DNA of 52,374 nucleotides from a bacterium (GTDB lineage Bacteria; Planctomycetota; UBA1135; GCA-002686595). A program made the position numbers and the translations under genes. The notes under the pieces were generated by a model that worked only from the letters and a program-made list of their open reading frames with translations, was not told the DNA's origin and did not search any database. The DNA is taken from assembly GCA_024226735.1 (NCBI GenBank), contig JAAELL010000141.1:1-52374 (forward strand). Direction: 5' to 3'. Numbering within the stretch: position 1 is the first letter of the stretch; the number at the start of each line of letters is the position of its first letter. Of the stretch, positions 27,485 through 35,518 are shown piece after piece.

Positions 27485-30400
27485 GTGAAACCGAACGGGC
27501 CGCACTTCACGCTGGAGCACCCGCTGGGCGCCGGAGCGTCCGGCGACGTCTATTTGGGTCAGCTCACGGCCGGCTACGGAGACCTGGACGCGGGCGCGGA
27601 GCTCGCGGTAAAGGTCGCGCGATCGGCCGAAGCCGAGCGGGCCTTCGTGGTCGAGGGCGAGGTCGGCGCGGCCGTGCGCCATCCGCACCTCGTCCACGTC
27701 GTCTACGCCGGGCCGAGCGAGCACGGCCACGTCGTCTTGATGGAGCACATCAGCGGGGCCCTCCTCGCCGACGTGTACGCGGAGCCAGGGACGATGCCGG
27801 AGCCGCGCGTACGCGTCATCGGTAGCGAGCTGGCGGGGGCTCTCGCGGCTCTGCACGGCGCCGGCTGGGTGCACGGCGACGTCAAGCCGGACAACGCCCG
27901 CTTCGACGCGCAGAAGCGCGCGACCCTGCTCGACTTGGGCTTCGCGCGCCGCGTCGGCGCGCGCGACGGCCAGCTCCCCGGCAGCCTCGCCTACCTCTCT
28001 CCGGAGCGGATACAGGGCCGCCCGCCCGAGCCCGCCAGCGACGTGTTCGCGTTGGGCGTGCTCCTCTACGAGCTCGCGACCGACCTGCATCCGTTCCTGT
28101 CGACCGAGGCAGCGACTGGCGGCGCGCGGGACGAGGCGCTGCAGCGTCTCGCCGCGGCGCACGCCCTGCCGCCCTCGGCGCAGGTGCCGAATCTCTCGCC
28201 CCTGTTCGATGAGCTGGTCGGCGCGATGCTGCTGCGCGACCCGGCGCGGCGCCCGACGGCGGCGGAGGTCGAGCTCGTCCTCTCCGACGGCGAGGCGAGC
28301 GCGTGGTGGCGCGAACGCATCGCATTCCACGCCGGGGCGCGACGCGACCGGAGCGCGTGGAGCGTGCGCGAACGCCTGCCACTCGTGGGTCGCGAACGCG
28401 AGCTCGCGCGCCTACGCACGGCCTACGAGACGGTGCTCGGCTGCTTGAAGAGCGACGGCGACCGCGTGCACGCGTGCGGCAGCGTGGTGTGGCTCGCGGG
28501 CGAGCCCGGGGCCGGCAAGACTCGCCTCGTCACCGAGTTCGTGCGGCGGGTGCGCGCGACCGACGACCCGCCGTTCTTCCTGTACGGGCGCTGCATCCCT
28601 TTCGAGGAGGAGCAGCCCGGTCAGCCGGTGATCGCACTCCTGCGCCGCTGGCTCCAGCTCCCCTCCGGCCCCGCCGGCCGCCGAGAGCGCGCCCTGCTCC
28701 AGCGGTTGACCTCGAGCTCGGTGACCGGATCCTTGATCGCCTGCCTCTCGCCCGAGCCCGACGCGGGCGGCGCCCTGTCGAACTCGAGCGCACTCGCCCA
28801 CTGGCTGGCCGACCTCGGTTGCGCGGGTCCATTGATCGTGTTCCTGGACGACGTGCACTTCGCGGATGCGACGACGCTCGAGACCCTGCGCCAGCTCGTG
28901 CTCGAGATGAACGCTACACCGCTCGTCCTGCTACTCGGCTACACCAGCGCCGAGCCCGCACAGGGCACGCGCGCGCTCGCGGACTTGCGCGCTCGGACCG
29001 AGGCGGTCGGCGCACACGCGACGCTCGAGCTCGGTGCGCTCGAGACGGCCGACGTACTCGCGATCGTCGAGACGCTGTTCGATCATTCGGCGCCGCGCCT
29101 GCGGCTCGCCAAGGTCCTGCACGAGCGCAGCCACGGCACCCCGGGGTGGATCGAGGAGATCCTGCGCACGCTCGAGGCGCGCGGCGACGTGCGCCCGGCC
29201 CCCGGGGGCGACGGTCTCGAGCTACTGATCGCGCCGGAACAGATCCCACTGCCGCGCAGCCTTCCGCGCTCGATTGGAGACCGCTTCCGCGCGCTCCCCG
29301 CGACCGAACGGTCGTGGCTGCAGCGACTCGCGGTCGTTGGCGGCAAGCTCGAAAGCGGCTTCCTCGCCCGCGCGTTCGACCTCCCGCGCAGCGAGGTCGA
29401 GGAGATTCTGGAGCGCTTCGTGCGTCACGGCTGGCTCGCGCCGTCCGCGTCGCGCTACCGTTTCGCCCAACCGATCGAGCGCCGCGCGGTCTACCGCTCG
29501 ACCCGGCCGGCGCGGCGCGTGAAAATCCACGCGCGCGCGGCACGGGCGCTGGAGACGGGCTCGCTCAACGACGCGTACCAGCGCGCCTACCACCTGCGTG
29601 CCGCCGGCGAGCATGCGTCGCTGCTCGGCGTGCTCATCCCGCTGCTGGCGCCCCTGCTCGCGGGCGGTCATCCCCAGCGCGTGCGCCGGCTCGCGGGCTG
29701 GGGCCTCGAGGCCATCGATGCCCTCGAGGCATCCGAGCCCCAATCCAGCTACGACGAGCTGCGCATTCGTCTGCTCGAGGCGGCCGCCGATGCCGCCGAT
29801 CGCCTGGGCACGCGCGAGCAGCAACGCGAGCTCCTCGATCGCCTGTCCGACCTCGACCTCGATCTCGAGCGTGACCCCGACGCGGTCGGGCGCGTCTACC
29901 TCCTGCACGGGCGCTACGCGATCGGGGTCGGCCACTACGGCCTGGCGCGCGGGATGCTGCACAACGCCCGGCTCGCGTTCGAGAAGAGCGGCGACGCGGC
30001 GCTCGAGTCGGAAGCTGCACGCCGGCTCGCTCACATCCAAGGCGACGCGGGGGAGATCGAGGCTGCGCTCGTGCTCGCGCGGCACGCGCTCGAGCGTGCA
30101 CAGGGCGAGCGGCTGCAGGCTCTCGCGCGGCTCGCGATCGCGCAGTGCCACTTGCGCGACGATGCGTACGTCGACGCGCTGGACGAGATCGACCGCGCCA
30201 TCACGGGGCTGCGCAGGGTCGAAGCCGGCGCCGCGGTCCGCGGTCCCCTCGCCGCCGCGTTTCTCCTGCGTGCAAGGACGCTACGCCTGATGGGCCGACG
30301 GCGCCGCGCGCTCGCCTCGATCCTGCGCGCGAGGCGGCTCGCGTCGCGCTCCGGCGAGCGGCGCCTCGAGGTCGAAGTGGCGACGCGCTACGGGCGGCTC

Positions 30401-30961
30401 TTGATCGACCTGAGCCGTGAGCACGAGGCCGAGCTCGTCCTGCGCGACGCGCTCCTGCTCGCGCGCGAGATCGAGGACCGGCGCGGACAGGCCCTCGCGA
30501 CGCTCTTTCTCGGCACGCTGCTCGCCGAAGAAGGTGACCACGAAGGTGGAGCGCAGCTCGATCGCGCCTCCGCACTCGCGCGCAAGCTGGGCCTGCAGCG
30601 CGTCGAAATGCTGTGCCTCGCCCTGCGGGCACGCGTCGCCTGGCACGCGAACGAAGAGCGCGCCGCGCTCGGCTTGTCCGAGCGCGCCCTAGAACAGCTC
30701 GAGCACCAGGGCGCCGAGCTCGCCGACCGGGTCGTCATCGTCGCGACGCGCGCAATGCTGCTCGAGGCGACCGGAAGCGAAGAAGAGGCGCGCCGACTCG
30801 ACCGCGAGCTGCAGCAGCAGCTCGGCCGCGCGAACGGGCGGCTGGTCCCGCGCGGCGGTAAGCGACGCCAAAAGCGCTCGTTCAACGCGCTCCTGACCGC
30901 CGCGCGCTCGGCCGACGGGCCGGTCTACCCGCGGCTCGTGCTCTCCGACCCGATCGACTGA
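27485..30961 (+). CDS. Serine/threonine kinase fused to AAA-type ATPase and TPR domain
   Basis: 1158 residues from GTG 27485. Kinase domain 8-285: glycine loop GAGASGDVY (15-23), catalytic Lys43 (AVKVA), HGDVKPDN (130-137), DLG (150-152) and SPE (172-174). The HRD arginine is Gly, so it is a non-RD kinase. An AAA_16-type ATPase follows: LVGRERELARL, Walker A GEPGAGKT (about 339-346), Walker B LIVFLDDVHFAD (about 450). The last 500 residues are helical TPR-like repeats. This kinase-ATPase-TPR layout is like PknK/LuxR-STAND signalling proteins. Cytosolic; no transmembrane segment. Targets unknown. Confidence 0.9.
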   Translation: MKPNGPHFTLEHPLGAGASGDVYLGQLTAGYGDLDAGAELAVKVARSAEAERAFVVEGEVGAAVRHPHLVHVVYAGPSEHGHVVLMEHISGALLADVYAEPGTMPEPRVRVIGSELAGALAALHGAGWVHGDVKPDNARFDAQKRATLLDLGFARRVGARDGQLPGSLAYLSPERIQGRPPEPASDVFALGVLLYELATDLHPFLSTEAATGGARDEALQRLAAAHALPPSAQVPNLSPLFDELVGAMLLRDPARRPTAAEVELVLSDGEASAWWRERIAFHAGARRDRSAWSVRERLPLVGRERELARLRTAYETVLGCLKSDGDRVHACGSVVWLAGEPGAGKTRLVTEFVRRVRATDDPPFFLYGRCIPFEEEQPGQPVIALLRRWLQLPSGPAGRRERALLQRLTSSSVTGSLIACLSPEPDAGGALSNSSALAHWLADLGCAGPLIVFLDDVHFADATTLETLRQLVLEMNATPLVLLLGYTSAEPAQGTRALADLRARTEAVGAHATLELGALETADVLAIVETLFDHSAPRLRLAKVLHERSHGTPGWIEEILRTLEARGDVRPAPGGDGLELLIAPEQIPLPRSLPRSIGDRFRALPATERSWLQRLAVVGGKLESGFLARAFDLPRSEVEEILERFVRHGWLAPSASRYRFAQPIERRAVYRSTRPARRVKIHARAARALETGSLNDAYQRAYHLRAAGEHASLLGVLIPLLAPLLAGGHPQRVRRLAGWGLEAIDALEASEPQSSYDELRIRLLEAAADAADRLGTREQQRELLDRLSDLDLDLERDPDAVGRVYLLHGRYAIGVGHYGLARGMLHNARLAFEKSGDAALESEAARRLAHIQGDAGEIEAALVLARHALERAQGERLQALARLAIAQCHLRDDAYVDALDEIDRAITGLRRVEAGAAVRGPLAAAFLLRARTLRLMGRRRRALASILRARRLASRSGERRLEVEVATRYGRLLIDLSREHEAELVLRDALLLAREIEDRRGQALATLFLGTLLAEEGDHEGGAQLDRASALARKLGLQRVEMLCLALRARVAWHANEERAALGLSERALEQLEHQGAELADRVVIVATRAMLLEATGSEEEARRLDRELQQQLGRANGRLVPRGGKRRQKRSFNALLTAARSADGPVYPRLVLSDPID

Positions 30962-31015
30962 GCACCGCACCGCGGTCGTGGGTGGGCGATCCGCGTCGGT
31001 CGTCTCAACATGGAA

Positions 31016-31075
31016 TTGCGACTCATTCTCAAGAAATCCCCCAACCCGACTTGCGACTGCGACCGAGTCTCAAGT
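31016..31075 (+). promoter_or_regulatory. Two Fur-box-like operator candidates before apbE
   Basis: TTGCGACTCATTCTCAAG at 31016-31033 contains TGCGACT-C-ATTCTCA, a 7-1-7 arrangement close to Fur half sites (TGAGAAT). A second site at 31049-31075 pairs ACTTGCGACT with AGTCTCAAGT around 7 bases, with one mismatch. Both share TTGCGACT and CTCAAG. They lie 13-72 bases before the apbE ATG. Regulator identity is inferred from pattern only. Confidence 0.45.
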
Positions 31076-31087
31076 ACAAGTAAGACC

Positions 31088-32170
31088 ATGTCGAGTCGAC
31101 TCACATCCCGTCCGGCCTCGCGCGCCACGGCCCTCTTGGCCCTCCTGCTCGCCTCGGCGACGGGCGCCCAGGACACGCTGGGCGCAGCACCGGAGCGGGT
31201 GGAGCGGGTGCTGGCCTCGATGGGCACGACGGCCCATGTCCGCGTCGACGCAACGACCCGCGGGGCCGCGGTCGCGGCGAGCGAGGCAGCGGTGCGCGCG
31301 CTCGAATCCGCCGAGCGGCGGCTCTCGACGTGGAGCGACACGAGCGAGCTCGCCCGGCTGAACACAACACCGGTCGGGGCCCGCTTCGAGCTCTCCCCCA
31401 CGCTGCGAGCGGAGCTGTCCCTCGCGCTCGAGATCTCGCGCTCGACCGGCGGTGCGTTCGATCCAACGGTCGGCGCGCTGGTGCGCGCCTGGAACCTGCG
31501 CGGCGGCGGGCGTGTTCCGGCGGCCGGCGAGCTGACGCAGGCGCGCGAGAACACGGGTCTGGCCCTGCTGCAGCTCGACGCGCGCACGGCGACGCGTGCG
31601 GCGGCCGGGCTCAGCGTGGAAGAGGGCGGCTTCGGCAAGGGCGCCGGGCTCGACGCGGCGTTCGCGGCCCTGCGCGACACTGGCGCGTTGCGCGCCGAGA
31701 TCGACCTCGGGGGCCAGCTCCTCCTGTTCGACGCGGCGGATCAGCCGCGGCCGTTCGAGACCTTCCTCGCCCACCCGCGGACACGCGACCTTCCGATCGC
31801 CTCGCTGCGGCTCGCGCCCGGTTCCCTGGCGACGTCAGGCAACTCCGAGCGCGGAGTCGTCGTCGACGGCGTCCGGCTCGGTCACCTGCTCGACCCGGCC
31901 ACGGGACGCTTCGCGGAGGATTTCGGCAGCACCACCGTCTTCACGATGGGAGCGCTGCGTGCCGACGCGCTGTCGACCGCGCTCTACGTGATGGGCCCCG
32001 AGCGGGCGCTCGCGTGGGCCTCCGAACACGACGGGGTCGAGGTCCTCGTCGCACTCGCTCCGGTGGGCGCGACGGAGGGCGTCCGGCTCCTCGCCAGCGC
32101 CGGTTGGCGCGAACGTATCGACGTGCTGCGCGCCGACGTCCATCTCGAATTCGTCCCCGAAGAAGACTGA
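31088..32170 (+). CDS. apbE: FAD:protein FMN transferase (exported flavinyltransferase)
   Basis: 360 residues with a signal peptide (LLALLLASATGAQ). ApbE attaches FMN from FAD to Thr/Ser of periplasmic redox proteins. Landmarks: MGTTAHVRVDA near the start, STGGAFDPTVGALVRAW (FAD pocket), EEGGFGKGAGLDAAFAAL (the usual GG-x-x-KG), IDLGGQLL, SLATSGNSERG, and GHLLDPATGR with metal-binding residues. First gene of an operon: porin 3 bases later, then an FMN-binding protein that is its likely substrate. Possible iron control through the sites at 31016-31075. Confidence 0.92.
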   Translation: MSSRLTSRPASRATALLALLLASATGAQDTLGAAPERVERVLASMGTTAHVRVDATTRGAAVAASEAAVRALESAERRLSTWSDTSELARLNTTPVGARFELSPTLRAELSLALEISRSTGGAFDPTVGALVRAWNLRGGGRVPAAGELTQARENTGLALLQLDARTATRAAAGLSVEEGGFGKGAGLDAAFAALRDTGALRAEIDLGGQLLLFDAADQPRPFETFLAHPRTRDLPIASLRLAPGSLATSGNSERGVVVDGVRLGHLLDPATGRFAEDFGSTTVFTMGALRADALSTALYVMGPERALAWASEHDGVEVLVALAPVGATEGVRLLASAGWRERIDVLRADVHLEFVPEED

Positions 32171-32173
32171 CCG

Positions 32174-33442
32174 ATGTTCCCGTCCACAGCGCTGCGCGCC
32201 TTTCCTTTCTTGCTCACGACTCTCCCGGCGCTCGCCCAGGAGGGCGACGTCGAGGACCGACTTCACGCTCTCGAGCGCGAGAACGCCGAGCTGCGCCAAC
32301 AGTTCTCGAGCCTCGCCGACGACTTCGAGGCGCTCGATCTCGGCGCCGCCGTCGGCCCGCTCGGGGACGGCGAGAAGGGCTTCGGGCCTGGGGCGTCCAA
32401 GATCTACGGTGTCGAGCACGGTCTCTCGATCGGCGGCTACGGCGAGATCCTGTTCGAGGGCCGCAGCGGCAACGTCGACCGCACGGATGCCCAGCGCGTC
32501 ATCACCTACCTCGGCTACAAGTTCAACGACCAGTGGCTCCTGAACACCGAGATCGAGCTTGAGCACGCGACGACGTCGAACAGCTCGGGCACGACGTCGT
32601 CGGAGGGCAGCTCCTCGGTCGAGTTCGCCTACCTCGAGTACCAGCACACCGAGAACTTCGGCGCGCGCGCGGGGCTCGTGCTCGTCCCGATGGGCTGGAT
32701 CAACGAGCTCCACGAGCCGACCTCGTTCCTCGGCGCCCAGAGGCCCCAGACCGAGCGTCGCATCATCCCCTCGACGTGGCGCGAGAACGGCGTTGGCGTG
32801 TTCGGCTCCGCGGGCGGGTTCGAGTACCGCGCGTACGCGATCAACGGCCTCAATGGAGAGGACTTCGACGCCTCCGGCCTGCGCGGCGGACGCCAGAAGG
32901 GCAGCCGCGCCGCCGCCGACGACATCGCCTTCGTCGGGCGCGCCGACTACGTCGACGTCCCGGGCCTGACCGTGGGCGGGTCGGTGTACGTCGGTGACTC
33001 GGGACAGGACGGCGTCGACGGGACGACCGAGATCCCCGACCTCTCGACGACGATCGTCGAGCTCCACGCCCAGTACCAGACCGGCCCGTGGCACGCGCGC
33101 GCCCTGCTCGCGCAGGCCGAGGTCGATGACACGGACGACTTCAACGACGCCACGGGGGAGAACCTCGCGGACGAGCTCGAAGGCGCCTACCTCGAGCTCG
33201 GCTACGACTTCCTCGCGGGCGACGAGCGCGGGCGATCCCTGACCGCGTTCGCACGCATCGAGTCGATCGACACGCAGGCGTCGCTAGCGTCGGGCTTCGA
33301 CGCCGACGACGAACAGGACGACGAGGTCATCACGTTCGGCTTCGCGTTCAAGCCGATCGACCAGGTCGTCATCAAGCTCGACTACGATGACTGGGACGGC
33401 ACCGGCGATCAGCTCAACCTCTTGATCGGGTACGTGTTTTGA
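32174..33442 (+). CDS. Outer-membrane porin-like beta-barrel protein
   Basis: 422 residues. Signal peptide ending LPALAQ, then a short coiled coil (DRLHALERENAELRQQFSSL) as in trimeric porins, then a chain of alternating strands with aromatic girdles (GYGEILFEG, ITYLGYKFNDQWLLNTEIEL), ending in the terminal Phe (LLIGYVF) expected for BAM-dependent insertion. Strand and loop pattern fits phosphate-selective porin O/P-like barrels. The TGA shares its A with the next gene's ATG. Position between apbE and the FMN protein suggests it brings substrates or ions to the redox system. Confidence 0.85.
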   Translation: MFPSTALRAFPFLLTTLPALAQEGDVEDRLHALERENAELRQQFSSLADDFEALDLGAAVGPLGDGEKGFGPGASKIYGVEHGLSIGGYGEILFEGRSGNVDRTDAQRVITYLGYKFNDQWLLNTEIELEHATTSNSSGTTSSEGSSSVEFAYLEYQHTENFGARAGLVLVPMGWINELHEPTSFLGAQRPQTERRIIPSTWRENGVGVFGSAGGFEYRAYAINGLNGEDFDASGLRGGRQKGSRAAADDIAFVGRADYVDVPGLTVGGSVYVGDSGQDGVDGTTEIPDLSTTIVELHAQYQTGPWHARALLAQAEVDDTDDFNDATGENLADELEGAYLELGYDFLAGDERGRSLTAFARIESIDTQASLASGFDADDEQDDEVITFGFAFKPIDQVVIKLDYDDWDGTGDQLNLLIGYVF

Positions 33443-34041
33443 TGCAAGCGCTTCTAAGGTTCACGTTCGGCTGCCTACTGCTGCTCGGGACGTCCTTGCC
33501 GGCGACGGCGCAGGGCAAGGTGTTCCTCACGGTCAACGAAGCCCTGAAGCTGGCGTTCCCCAAGTGCGACGTCGAACGGACGATCGTGAGCCTCACCGCG
33601 GCGGACAAGAAGCGGCTGACGAAGCTCTCGGGTCTGCCGTGGAAGAAGAGCCTCGTCTTCCCTTACGTCGCCAAGAAGGATGGCAAGGTCGTCGGAACGG
33701 CCTACTTCGACGCGCACAAGGTGCGGACACTGCGCGAGACGGTGATGTTCGTCGTCGCGCCGAACGAGACGATCCAGCGCATCGAGATCCTCGCATTCGG
33801 CGAGCCGACCGGCTACCTGCCGCGTGCCAAGTGGTACGCGCAGTTCGTCGGGCGCAAGCTCGACGCGAAACTACAGCTGAAGCGCAGCATCAAGACCGTC
33901 GCCGGCGCGACCCTGACCGCGCGCGCCACAACCGGCGCGGCGCGGCGGACGCTGGCCCTGCACCGGGTCCTCGCGGAAAAGGCCAAGGCCCCGCAGCCGA
34001 AGCCGCGACCGAAGGTCACCGACAAGACGGGCGGCGAGTAG
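33442..34041 (+). CDS. Exported FMN-binding domain protein, likely ApbE substrate
   Basis: 199 residues. Signal peptide 1-24 (LLLLGTSLPATAQ). The FMN_bind fold runs from about 65 to 170, with GKVVGTAYFD and, near the end, TVAGATLTARATTG (152-165). The flavinylation motif is usually (S/T)-G-A-(T/S) with Asp a few residues earlier; here it is A154-G155-A156-T157, so Thr157 would carry FMN and the upstream Ser/Thr and Asp are missing. Proline/lysine-rich tail. Start ATG 33442 overlaps the porin stop; the next gene begins 2 bases after its own stop. Confidence 0.85.
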   Translation: MQALLRFTFGCLLLLGTSLPATAQGKVFLTVNEALKLAFPKCDVERTIVSLTAADKKRLTKLSGLPWKKSLVFPYVAKKDGKVVGTAYFDAHKVRTLRETVMFVVAPNETIQRIEILAFGEPTGYLPRAKWYAQFVGRKLDAKLQLKRSIKTVAGATLTARATTGAARRTLALHRVLAEKAKAPQPKPRPKVTDKTGGE

Positions 34042-34043
34042 TC

Positions 34044-34607
34044 GTGTCCCCCGCGAGCGCGCGTTTCGTCCACGTGACGACGGCCGCGGTCACCGTCACC
34101 GGGTTCGTCTACGGCTGGATGGTCTACTTCGCCGAGTCGGCGGACGAGTTCTCGGTCGTCAACCACCCGTGGCAGCCGGCGCTGCGAGACGCGCATATCC
34201 TCGTCGCACCGCTCGCGCTGTTCGCGTCCGGCATGGTCTGGCGTACGCACGTCTGGGGGCGCATCCGGACGGGTTTTCGGCTGCGGCGCAAGAGCGGGCT
34301 CGCGCTCGCGAGTCTCCTCTTCCCGATGGTCCTGTCGGGCTACTTCCTGCAGGTCGCGACCGACGAGCCGTGGCGCGCGATCTGGATGTGGACCCACGTC
34401 GTGACGGGCATCCTGTGGTGCGCGATCTACCTCGCGCACCAGCTCAGCTCGCGCGCGGAGTCGAATCCGAGCGTGTGCGCGACTGCGGAGTCGCCTGCGG
34501 AGTCGCCTGGGGCGTCGCCTGGGGCGTCGCCTGGGGCGTCGCCTGGGGCGTCGCCTGGGGCGTCGATTGGGGACGGGGGATCGAGCGCGGGTCCGGCGCG
34601 TCGTTGA
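34044..34607 (+). CDS. Four-helix membrane protein, DUF4405/cytochrome b-like
   Basis: 187 residues from GTG 34044. Four predicted membrane helices (about 8-30, 49-70, 84-104, 110-134). Histidines H10, H51, H69, H118 and H132 sit in or at the ends of helices, as in small di-heme cytochrome b-type proteins such as the DUF4405/PepSY-associated group. It would pass electrons from the quinone pool to the FMN protein. The last 45 residues are A-S-P-G tetrapeptide repeats encoded by a 12-bp tandem repeat that also encodes the tail of the convergent kinase gene. Confidence 0.7.
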   Translation: MSPASARFVHVTTAAVTVTGFVYGWMVYFAESADEFSVVNHPWQPALRDAHILVAPLALFASGMVWRTHVWGRIRTGFRLRRKSGLALASLLFPMVLSGYFLQVATDEPWRAIWMWTHVVTGILWCAIYLAHQLSSRAESNPSVCATAESPAESPGASPGASPGASPGASPGASIGDGGSSAGPARR

Positions 34608-35472
34608 AGAGCCGCTCGAGCCACCAGCCGACGCGGTGCATGCCCGCGCGTCGCGCGTGCTCCACGCCGATCGCGCGCCAGTCGGAGCGCCAGAGCTCGC
34701 GCGCTGGATCGTAGCCGGCGAAAAAGCGCGCGCGGTCCGAACGCGACAGCATCGAGCCGTGCTCCGCGTCGCGACGTTCGACGTGGCGGAAGAGACGGCG
34801 CAGGTTCGTCCGACGCTGCTCGGCGGTGAGCCGCGGCTCGAAACGCGAGCGGTCGAGGTCGAGGATCCAGAGCTCGGGCTCCGCCCCCGACAGTGCCGCC
34901 TGCTGCACGAGTACGTTGTTCGGCTGGAGGTCCGCGTGCAGGAAGCCGCAGTCGTGCAGCTGGCGCACGAGCGCTCCACAAGCGCGCACGATCGCACGCC
35001 AGGCCTCGCCGGACACCTCGCTGCGCCGCGCCGCCCCCAGCACGAAACCGAGATCGACGCTGTCGGGCACGCGCCGCGTCATCAGCTCGAGCTGCCAACC
35101 GCAGACCGCGGACGTCCGGGCACGCGCCGCAGCGACGGCTGGCGTGCGGACGCCACGGCGCGCGAGCTCGTCCGACAGCACGAGCTCGCGGAACGGGCGA
35201 GCAGCGTCGAGAAAACGCTCGCGCGTCATCCAGCGCATCAGGCCCCCGTGGGTGTAGCGGCGCAGGAGGTACGGCTGTCCGCCCGCCTCGAGCTCGAGCA
35301 GCGGCGTGCGTCCCGCGAGCGTCGACGTGCGCAGCTCGCCGTCGCTCTCGAGCCCGAAGCCGGCCGCCGCCAGGTCATCCGCGAGGTCGTCGCGCACGAC
35401 GAGGATCGCGCGCGGACTCTCCTCCAGCGTGAAGCCGGCGGGCAGCTCGGCGAGCACGGGAAGGGTCGTCAT
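34444..35472 (-). CDS. WaaP/KdkA-like lipopolysaccharide-type kinase
   Basis: 342 residues. Fits the Kdo/WaaP small-molecule kinase family: RTPLLELEAGGQPYLLRRYTHGG holds the ATP-site lysine/arginine region, then FLHADLQPNNVLV (catalytic loop with Asp) and WILDLDRSRF (metal-binding DxD). KdkA-type enzymes phosphorylate Kdo in lipid A cores; the substrate here is inferred. Start ATG 35472 is preferred; upstream codons lack similarity. The C-terminus after about residue 300 is a (TPQA)n run followed by SRTRSDSTPRAS, read antisense to the DUF4405-like gene. Confidence 0.78.
   Translation of the reverse strand: MTTLPVLAELPAGFTLEESPRAILVVRDDLADDLAAAGFGLESDGELRTSTLAGRTPLLELEAGGQPYLLRRYTHGGLMRWMTRERFLDAARPFRELVLSDELARRGVRTPAVAAARARTSAVCGWQLELMTRRVPDSVDLGFVLGAARRSEVSGEAWRAIVRACGALVRQLHDCGFLHADLQPNNVLVQQAALSGAEPELWILDLDRSRFEPRLTAEQRRTNLRRLFRHVERRDAEHGSMLSRSDRARFFAGYDPARELWRSDWRAIGVEHARRAGMHRVGWWLERLFNDAPDPRSIPRPQSTPQATPQATPQATPQATPQATPQATPQSRTRSDSTPRAS
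34487..34570. repeat. Seven 12-bp tandem units (GGCGTCGCCTGG)
   Basis: Seven consecutive 12-base units. Units 3-6 are identical; units 1, 2 and 7 differ by one to two bases. Read on the plus strand they give (ASPG)n, on the minus strand (TPQA)n. They lie in the 164-base overlap of two convergent genes. Unit length is a multiple of three, so copy-number change keeps both frames. Confidence 0.9.
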
Positions 35473-35518
35473 GGGCAGTCTCCGCGGGAGGCGTGCGGAA
35501 GAGCGGGGAGCGCGCGTG

